Under the pieces are notes generated by a model. It was not told where the DNA came from. It saw only the letters and a list, made by a program, of their open reading frames with translations, and searched no databases. 50,004 bases of DNA from a virus, in the IMG/VR virus record IMGVR_UViG_3300036857_000138, positions 1-50,004 of that record. One strand, 5' to 3'. Shown one piece after another: positions 45,617 through 50,004 of this stretch; position 1 is the stretch's first letter; each line of letters opens with the position of its first letter. The position numbers were made by a program, and so were the translations under genes.

Positions 45617-46130
45617 CCTTCGGTATCGGTGCGCGGTTGCAGAAATCCTCGAACTTGTCGGCCGACGCGAAGATCGACGACGGGTACCCACTCCAAGAGT
45701 CGTAGCGTTTCGTCGATCCGTTCTTCCGGGTCGTACTGTAGGGGTCGAACGCGGCCCCTGCTATCGCCCGCCGGATCATGTCCTCGCCGTACTGATCGTT
45801 TTCGAGGAACGGCAGCGCCGCCCAGAACCGATCGGCGGTGAAGGCCGAGCGCGGGTGCCCGGTCGCCGCCCGCCACTCGTAGAAGAGCGCCCGGACGCGG
45901 TCGAAGAGTGGGTGCCGCCGGGCCTCGGCGGCTTTGTCGCGCTTGAGGTTCTCGAACCGCAGATGCTCGGCCTTCACGTCGCGGGTCAGCCCGGCGATAA
46001 CGTCGTTGAGTTCCTGCACGACCGTCTCGAACTCGCCGACGACCTCGCCGCTCGGGCCGATCACTCGCAGGCCCGCAGTCGGCGGCGGATCGACCGGCCG
46101 CAGGTGGCGGGGTGCAGGCTCGGCGCTCAA
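45333..46130 (-). CDS. Possible replication-associated protein; C-terminal third overlaps mIHF in another frame
   Basis: 265 residues from TTG 46130 (TTGA overlap). Residues 1-165 look like a folded conserved protein (VVQELNDVIAGLTRDVKAEH, P-L-F-D-R-V-R-A-L-F-Y-E-W-R, F-W-A-A-L-P-F-L, K-R-Y-D-S-W, K-F-E-D-F-C-N-R-A-P). This resembles an actinophage family of unknown function; position near regulators suggests replication or control. The last 94 residues lie in the mIHF gene and are low-complexity. The true end is as read, since no stop comes earlier. Confidence 0.6.
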   Translation of the reverse strand: MSAEPAPRHLRPVDPPPTAGLRVIGPSGEVVGEFETVVQELNDVIAGLTRDVKAEHLRFENLKRDKAAEARRHPLFDRVRALFYEWRAATGHPRSAFTADRFWAALPFLENDQYGEDMIRRAIAGAAFDPYSTTRKNGSTKRYDSWSGYPSSIFASADKFEDFCNRAPIPKDGDPAAGSTTQSEPRQGGASRPAGRATSRAGDQGSVQGRAGGEDAGRDARAGDAAMGADSYSPTLFPRRDSDGDSGRTADRPATGAADPRGRAS

Positions 46131-46378
46131 TGCCAGTCCTCGGAGTCGGGGCAGGTCGCGTGATGCGGGACGAAGCGCGGGAACGGGTCGGCGAAGAGCG
46201 ACGCGGTCGGTGCCAGCGGCACGTAGCGGGCGAGCTTCACCGGGCGGCCTTCCTCGTCGGTCGCCTCGTCGAGGGTCCAGCGGCCTTCGGGGTGCGGTTT
46301 CACGTCGAACGGTTGCCGTCTGCCCTTCTCGGTGACGGCCCAGACGATCTCGGCCCCGCAGGATCGGCACGCGCTCAC
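46127..46378 (-). CDS. Zinc-binding protein, tandem paralogue 2
   Basis: 83 residues from GTG 46378 (GTGA overlap). C-R-S-C-G-A-E-I-V-W-A-V, P-F-D-V-K-P-H-P-E-G-R-W-T-L and F-V-P-H-H-A-T-C-P match the neighbour at 46375-46653 position by position, so the pair arose by duplication. Probably binds one zinc through C-x-x-C, H and C. Confidence 0.7.
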   Translation of the reverse strand: MSACRSCGAEIVWAVTEKGRRQPFDVKPHPEGRWTLDEATDEEGRPVKLARYVPLAPTASLFADPFPRFVPHHATCPDSEDWH

Positions 46379-46653
46379 GATGCCTTCGCCGCCTGCCGTC
46401 GTTTCCATTGCGCCCCGTAGCCGCCGGTGGCCGGGCAGGTGGCCGAGTGCGGTATGTAGCGGGGCCGAACATCGCGGCCGCGAATATCGTCGCGGGGCGG
46501 CGAGTAGCGGGCCTGTAGGAACCGCGTGCGAGCGCCGAGGTCGATCAGGACGAAGTCGCCTTCGGGGTCGGGCAGGGCGTCGAACCGCATCAGTTTCCCG
46601 GCCGCGTTGACGACGTAGATCGTCCGAGCGCCGCAGTCGAGGCAGACGGGCAT
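46375..46653 (-). CDS. Zinc-binding protein, tandem paralogue 1
   Basis: 92 residues. C-L-D-C-G-A-R-T-I-Y-V-V, R-F-D-A-L-P-D-P-E-G-D-F-V-L-I and Y-I-P-H-S-A-T-C-P align with the next gene's product. C-terminal basic tail (QWKRRQAAK). Start ATG 46653, sharing one base with the upstream stop. Confidence 0.7.
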   Translation of the reverse strand: MPVCLDCGARTIYVVNAAGKLMRFDALPDPEGDFVLIDLGARTRFLQARYSPPRDDIRGRDVRPRYIPHSATCPATGGYGAQWKRRQAAKAS

Positions 46654-46934
46654 CAGGCCGCCCTCGAAACCCAGACCCGCATGATCTGCCCGAGCCGGGA
46701 GAGGTCCGCCGTCCCCGATAGCGATTCGATGATCCCCTGCTGATCGTCGATCACGATCCGTTGCCGTTCGATCGTCCGCCGTTGATCCTCGATCCGCTCT
46801 TCGGCCTCGATCAATCGCATCCCGGCCTCGATCTCGTCGGCGTCGGATCGTTCGACGGCCTGCGCCAGCCGGTCGAGTTCGCGCCGGGCGAACCGGAGCC
46901 GAGTGCGGTGATCGTCGCGTTTTAGGAGACTCAC
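46653..46934 (-). CDS. Coiled-coil protein
   Basis: 93 residues from GTG 46934, after GGGGTAGGGC. Nearly all one coiled coil (RLIEAEERIEDQRRTIERQR, then IVIDDQQGIIESL). Probably dimerises. First gene of the set that leads to mIHF. The 235 bases upstream (46935-47169) have no gene I can support; an AT-richer patch near 47030-47050 is the only visible feature. Confidence 0.7.
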   Translation of the reverse strand: MSLLKRDDHRTRLRFARRELDRLAQAVERSDADEIEAGMRLIEAEERIEDQRRTIERQRIVIDDQQGIIESLSGTADLSRLGQIMRVWVSRAA

Positions 46935-47169
46935 GCCCTACCCCGCCCGCTCGCGGTGGCGACGGCTCGGCGAGAGTCGCCTCGCCGATCGGAGCGGTTT
47001 CGGGTCAAGCCCGCACGCCCCCCTGATAGGTGCCCTCCGCTCAAAATGCTCGGCCCTCACTCCCAGACGCGCAGGCCCATCCGCCGCCAGGCCCCTTCAA
47101 GATCGTGCGTCGCTTGACCGGCCCCTCTAACGGGCGAGCGACCGGCCCTAGTGCGCGACATGTCATCGG

Positions 47170-47394
47170 TCAGCGCGGGTCGGCGGCGACGAGGTCTTCG
47201 TCGTCTTCCCCGGCTTCGACGACGCGCTCGTCGGCGTCATTCTTGACCGGCTGCATCGGCCCGATAGCGAGCCGCTGCTCAAGTTCGGATCGGCGGCGCG
47301 TGGCCTCGCGCTCGTGCGCTTTGCCCATGTCCTTGAGCCGACCTCGAAGATCATCCGGGCCGGTTCCGCCGCTTGTTTCGGTAGCCTTCGCCAT
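47170..47394 (-). CDS. Small charged protein
   Basis: 74 residues from ATG 47394. Helical, charged (RGRLKDMGKAHEREATRRRS), with an acidic end (NDADERVVEAGEDDEDLVAA). Preceded by a strong hairpin 26 bases upstream, so it probably has its own promoter in the AT-rich stretch with TTGACG near the start. Not recognised. Confidence 0.65.
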   Translation of the reverse strand: MAKATETSGGTGPDDLRGRLKDMGKAHEREATRRRSELEQRLAIGPMQPVKNDADERVVEAGEDDEDLVAADPR

Positions 47395-47419
47395 AGAACT
47401 ATTCGTCAAGTTCCAGACT

Positions 47420-47445
47420 AACGCCGGGGTCGCCACCCCGGCGTT
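47420..47445. terminator. Strong hairpin terminator
   Basis: AACGCCGGGGT (47420-47430), loop CGCC, ACCCCGGCGTT (47435-47445): a perfect 11-bp stem. It lies after the stop of 47470-47814 on the minus strand. The next bases are not T-rich. On the plus strand TTTGTCG follows. Confidence 0.65.
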
Positions 47446-47469
47446 TGTCGTTCCCGCTCTTTCCGCGAA

Positions 47470-47814
47470 CTACTGATCGACCCGCTCGACCCAGACGGGC
47501 CGAAGCAGGTGGCGGCGCTCGACTTCGACGACCTCGCCGGTCTTCGGGTCGTGCTTATCGACGAAGTGAACCTCGTCGCATCGGACGCGGACGGCCAGGT
47601 TGATCACCTGACCCTTGTCGTACTGGCCGACCGGGACCCGGATCGAGCCGCCGATCAGCTTCACCGTCGCCGCGTTCACCGGCGACCCCCCGCAGTCGAG
47701 CGTCAACTGCTGGCCGAGGCCCTCGACCTCGACGTGCGGAATGATCTCGGGTTGCTCGTCGGCAGCCTCGCCCGGATGATCGGCGACGGGCGGGTCCAAC
47801 GTTCCAGACTCCAT
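47470..47814 (-). CDS. Conserved beta-rich hypothetical protein
   Basis: 114 residues. Acidic N-terminal 30 residues, then a beta domain: Q-L-T-L-D-C-G-G, V-K-L-I-G-G-S-I-R-V-P, V-I-N-L-A-V-R-V-R-C-D-E-V-H-F-V-D-K. I have seen similar proteins in early regions of actinophages, without assigned function. Preceded by a 12-codon leader frame starting GTG ACT GAT CCG. Confidence 0.7.
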   Translation of the reverse strand: MESGTLDPPVADHPGEAADEQPEIIPHVEVEGLGQQLTLDCGGSPVNAATVKLIGGSIRVPVGQYDKGQVINLAVRVRCDEVHFVDKHDPKTGEVVEVERRHLLRPVWVERVDQ

Positions 47815-47819
47815 ACGCT

Positions 47820-47858
47820 CTATCCCTTCCTCGGTAGAATCGGTTGCGGATCAGTCAC
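47820..47858 (-). CDS. Leader mini-ORF L (MTDPQPILPRKG)
   Basis: GTG ACT GAT CCG at 47858 opens 12 codons that end 5 bases before the ATG of the next gene. It contains GAGGAAGGGA, the ribosome site of that gene. Similar to the MIDP frames, but no operator and only a poor -10 (GATGAT) precede it. Confidence 0.3.
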   Translation of the reverse strand: MTDPQPILPRKG

Positions 47859-47884
47859 CGTCCGCATCATCGCGGACCGCTCGG

Positions 47885-47911
47885 ACGCCGCGCCTACTGC
47901 TTGCGCGGCGT
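47885..47911. terminator. Hairpin upstream of leader L
   Basis: ACGCCGCGC (47885-47893), 9-base loop, GCGCGGCGT (47903-47911). It stands between the conserved terminator at 47986 and the leader at 47858 and may add to termination or cover the promoter. Confidence 0.4.
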
Positions 47912-47985
47912 TCGTCGTTGAGGGGATCGGGTAGAGGCAAGAGCCTCGGCAGTCCTGCGCCGATGCCCGGTCCCAGATACGCGAA

Positions 47986-48006
47986 GACCGCCTGCGCTGG
48001 GCGGTC
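47986..48006. terminator. Bidirectional terminator, conserved family copy 2
   Basis: GACCGCC (47986-47992), loop, GG-CGGTC (48000-48006). The minus-strand tail TTCGCGTATCT matches copy 1 (40831-40850) closely. It ends the transcript of genes 48204-48771. I see no gene in 48007-48203. Confidence 0.6.
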
Positions 48007-48203
48007 CTCGCCGGGGCCGGGCGACACGGCATATAGCCGGGCCTTCCCCCCCGTTGCCTAGTGAGGGTCGTGAGCCGTCCGGCGGTTCTGACAGGATCGT
48101 CGGGCGGCGGTGACGATGACGCCTCGGCTCGAAGCGCCTCCCGAGCATCCCGAGTCGAGTCCGAAGCCGGTCCTACCGACCCGATCCGGGGACCGGCCTC
48201 TCG

Positions 48204-48386
48204 TCAGCGGGGATCGGGGTCGCCGCCGCGCCGCTCGTTCATATCGTCGGCGACGGCCTCGGCTTCGGCCTTCGTCTCGAAGACGTGGGGCAGCAGCGAG
48301 CAGCCGCCGTAGCGGTGGCGGGACCGGGGCCATTCGACCCCGATCCGCCAGCCGCCATCGAACCCTTGCCGGGCCGTGAACTTCAC
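48204..48386 (-). CDS. Small Arg/Gly-containing protein
   Basis: 60 residues from GTG 48386 (GTGA overlap). V-K-F-T-A-R-Q-G-F-D-G-G-W-R-I-G-V-E-W, then a helix (ETKAEAEAVADDMNERR): beta-beta-alpha, like small phage DNA-binding or anti-host factors. Unknown. Confidence 0.6.
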   Translation of the reverse strand: MKFTARQGFDGGWRIGVEWPRSRHRYGGCSLLPHVFETKAEAEAVADDMNERRGGDPDPR

Positions 48387-48658
48387 TCGGCCCACCGATC
48401 CTTCGTCGTCTCGAAGTCGGCGACACCGGCAGCCCGGTAGTCGTCGCCTTCGCGGACCTCGATCACGATCCGGTACCGGCCATTCGTCGTCAGCCGGAGC
48501 AGGTCGTCGAGCTTGCGAGCGGCCCGGATCACGCGGGAGACGTGCGGGGCCGGATCGCGGCTCGTGCCGAGTTCGTTCCGAATGTCGGCCTTGATCCGCC
48601 GCCGGTCGGTCCGGCTCGCGGGCCTCGGCCCCTCGGTCTTGATCATCGCGCCGGTCAT
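48383..48658 (-). CDS. Small hypothetical protein
   Basis: 91 residues. Basic helix (RTDRRRIKADIRNELG), helix (HVSRVIRAARKLDDLLRL) and a beta pair (GRYRIVIEVREGDDYRAAG). Coupled by ATGA upstream and GTGA downstream. Family unknown. Confidence 0.65.
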   Translation of the reverse strand: MTGAMIKTEGPRPASRTDRRRIKADIRNELGTSRDPAPHVSRVIRAARKLDDLLRLTTNGRYRIVIEVREGDDYRAAGVADFETTKDRWAE

Positions 48659-48771
48659 CGGGCCAACGTCTTACGACGGCGAAGCTCGGCGGCCGCTTCG
48701 GCGGCGAGCTTCACGTTGCGGGACCGCACCGCCAGCATCAGCCGGTGAGCGGTCATCGTGCGGACGTTCAT
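48655..48771 (-). CDS. 38-residue basic protein
   Basis: M-N-V-R-T-M-T-A-H-R-L, then an Ala-rich basic helix (SRNVKLAAEAAAELRRRKTL). First gene behind promoter F; the GTG 48801 in frame would add MIDPREKGSS. Its small size and basic charge fit a host-interaction or nucleic-acid-binding peptide, which is a guess. Confidence 0.55.
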   Translation of the reverse strand: MNVRTMTAHRLMLAVRSRNVKLAAEAAAELRRRKTLAR

Positions 48772-48798
48772 GCTGCTTCCCTTCTCTCGTGGATCAAT

Positions 48799-48839
48799 CA
48801 CTTCGGGAAGAGTAGCAGGTCCGGTTGCCGACCGGCAAC
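48799..48839 (-). promoter_or_regulatory. Promoter F: palindromic operator, -10 box and GTG transcript start
   Basis: GTTGCCGACCGGCAAC (48824-48839) touches the stop of the next gene. TACTCT (48809-48814) is the -10 box; the GTG of GTGATTGATCC (48799-48801) is 7 bases on. Nearly identical in full to promoter A. Confidence 0.75.
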
Positions 48840-49090
48840 TAGAAGGGTGCCTCGTCGCCGAACTTCGAGCCGTCACCGGTGGCCTTGATCTTGGCCTTCG
48901 TCTGACGCCCTGAGAGGCCCATAGCGACGATGTAGGCCCGTTCGATGCTGCCGGTCACGATCACCGACCGATGGACGCCTACGACCTTGTAGTCGCCTCC
49001 CTTGAGGCGTTCGACGATCGCCCCGTTCTTGAACCGGCAGACGCCGTCGTGGCGGGCGAGTTCCTGCCGCAGCCCGACGATCTTCGCCAC
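48839..49090 (-). CDS. Small hypothetical protein
   Basis: 83 residues from GTG 49090, after GGCGGGGTCCC. Strand-rich (RFKNGAIVERLKGGDYKVVG, V-I-V-T-G-S-I-E-R-A-Y-I-V-A-M-G), then basic R-Q-T-K-A-K-I-K. It follows the flavoprotein gene on the same strand and may share its transcript. Unknown. Confidence 0.65.
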   Translation of the reverse strand: MAKIVGLRQELARHDGVCRFKNGAIVERLKGGDYKVVGVHRSVIVTGSIERAYIVAMGLSGRQTKAKIKATGDGSKFGDEAPF

Positions 49091-49166
49091 CGGGACCCCG
49101 CCGCCCCGCCGGGGCGTTCCCTCTTGCCCCGGCGGGTTGGCGGTAGTGATTGATCCCCCCCGTTCC

Positions 49167-50004
49167 TCAGAACGGGAAGTCGTTGCGGATCGCGGCCTCG
49201 GTCCGGCGCGGCCTCGGCTTCGCCCTCGGGAGATCAAGCGAGGGCAGGTGCATCGCCAGCGCCGCCGTCCGGTCGGCGTAGCGGAAGACCGCCGCCGTGT
49301 TCTCGGGGACCGCTTCGGCGGCGACGAGGTTCTGCTCGTTCGCCGGTGCGAGTTGCGCCGCCGGGCCGACGTAGAGGACCCCCGACTCGCGCATCCGGGC
49401 GACCCCCCGGCCGCCGACCTCGTAGGTCGGTAGCTCGGCGATCCCTTCCTCGGGTTTGTAGCCGGTCGCCCAGATGACGCGGTCGTAGCGAGCGCCATCG
49501 ACGTAGGCCCCGTCGTAGCCGACCGCCGGGGCCGAGGCCCGCCGCGAGATCGGGTTGATCCGGCCCGCGCCGTTGCCGTTGCGGGGTAGCTCGCGGCCGA
49601 TCCCTTTGTAGCGCGAGCGGTTCGAGCTTTCCCAGTTGCCCGCCCCGAGGCAGGATTCGGGCACCCCGTACCAGTCGATCTTCGCCACGTAGTCGAGGCT
49701 CGTCGCCGTCCAGCCCATCGCCGGACCCTGACCGATCAGGGCCTCGACCGCCGTCTTGCCCGAGTCCCCGGCCCCGACGACCGCGACGCTCGTCAGGCCC
49801 CGGAGCGGGAACGGGTCGTCGAGCGAGGCGACGAACTGCTCGTAGTGCTGCATTCGCACCCCGTCGCAGGCCGCCGGGACGATCGGCTCGCCGAGGCCCG
49901 TCGCCCGGATCACGCGGGTCGTCTTGATCACGTCGCCGCCGTCGAGGGTGACGCTCGACGAGTCGCAGGCCGTGACCCGACGGCCGACGAGGACTTTCGC
50001 CGTC
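49167..50004 (-). CDS. FAD/NAD(P)-dependent oxidoreductase, C-terminal part (gene crosses the contig join)
   Basis: Continues the gene begun at 1-666. Numbered on the joined protein, residues 247-256 (V-V-G-A-G-D-S-G-K-T) form the NAD(P)H site, and A-T-G-Y at 351-354 is the motif that closes the FAD site in flavin monooxygenase-like enzymes. The end (F-R-Y-A-D-R-T-A-A-L-A-M) may form the usual lid helix. With both nucleotide sites intact an active enzyme is likely. Stop at 49167. Confidence 0.8.
   Translation of the reverse strand, partial: TAKVLVGRRVTACDSSSVTLDGGDVIKTTRVIRATGLGEPIVPAACDGVRMQHYEQFVASLDDPFPLRGLTSVAVVGAGDSGKTAVEALIGQGPAMGWTATSLDYVAKIDWYGVPESCLGAGNWESSNRSRYKGIGRELPRNGNGAGRINPISRRASAPAVGYDGAYVDGARYDRVIWATGYKPEEGIAELPTYEVGGRGVARMRESGVLYVGPAAQLAPANEQNLVAAEAVPENTAAVFRYADRTAALAMHLPSLDLPRAKPRPRRTEAAIRNDFPF
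49854..50004. repeat. Terminal overlap copy, right
   Basis: Second copy of bases 1-151, with differences at 49980 and 49995, both synonymous in the flavoprotein. Removing one copy gives a closed molecule of about 49,853 bp. Confidence 0.8.

Noticed and set aside
47030-47476. Plus-strand open frame over 47.0-47.5 kb
   Set aside because: It crosses a strong hairpin and a well-supported minus gene, and its product is Ser/Arg/Pro-rich low complexity.
48007-48203. Possible small genes between terminator copy 2 and 48204
   Set aside because: Several short frames exist but none has a ribosome site, overlap with a neighbour or convincing composition.
49146-49156. GTGATTGATCC on the plus strand
   Set aside because: It has the conserved transcript-start element but in the opposite orientation, without operator, -10 box or gene behind it. 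Most likely chance.
1-50004. tRNA genes, CRISPR arrays, insertion sequences
   Set aside because: No cloverleaf-like segment, spaced direct repeats, terminal inverted repeats or transposase motifs were seen.

Overview
The window looks like one complete genome of a tailed bacteriophage in GC-rich DNA (I estimate close to 70% G+C). Bases 1-151 recur at 49854-50004 with two differences, so the contig closes on itself at about 49,853 bp. A flavoprotein gene spans the join. An actinobacterial-type integration host factor (mIHF), leaderless-looking promoters and the base composition point to an actinobacterial host. The sheath, gp25-like, J-like and tail-protein-I-like genes make it a contractile-tailed (myovirus) particle. 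The head genes resemble the Mu type (gp29-like portal, Mu F-like minor head protein, Mu I-like protease). I found no integrase, transposase, DNA polymerase, helicase, tRNA or CRISPR array.

Nearly every gene is read from the minus strand, so transcription runs from high to low coordinates. From the right: 40.9-49.1 kb holds small regulatory and zinc-binding proteins, a ParB-like protein, mIHF and an AlpA-like HTH protein. 40.7-35.7 kb holds an HNH protein, terminase small and large subunits and the portal. 35.8-30.2 kb holds the minor head protein, protease/scaffold, decoration protein and capsid. 30.2-16.6 kb holds connectors, sheath, tube, tail chaperones, tape measure, baseplate and fibres. 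16.6-14.3 kb holds one plus-strand gene and the lysis genes. 13.9-0.7 kb holds accessory and recombination genes: HNH, RecT, a PD-(D/E)XK nuclease with an Fe-S-type cysteine set, RusA, an ArdC-like zincin, a secreted His-rich protein and many small proteins chained by 4-bp ATGA/GTGA overlaps.

Two systems stand out. First, the portal gene carries a textbook -1 frameshift signal (slippery C CCA AAA, 6-nt spacer, perfect 8-bp stem). It leads exactly into the Mu F-like minor head gene, whose reading frame is open across the overlap and lacks a good start there, so a portal-minor head fusion of about 1106 residues is predicted. Second, at least nine sites carry a 16-bp palindrome (GTTGCCGATCGGCAAC and variants). 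At the best-defined ones it overlaps the -35 element, followed by a -10 box and, 7-8 nt later, a conserved GTGATTGATCC. That places the GTG at the predicted 5' end of the mRNA. The GTG opens either an in-frame N-terminal extension or a tiny peptide (MIDP...) whose stop overlaps the next start. I read this as a phage-wide regulon with leaderless mini-ORFs feeding the main genes.

The genome also seems to avoid several six-base sites (GAGCTC, GAGCTG, CAGCTG, CTCGAG, GTCGAC and others) through synonymous codon choice, which fits long exposure to restriction systems.
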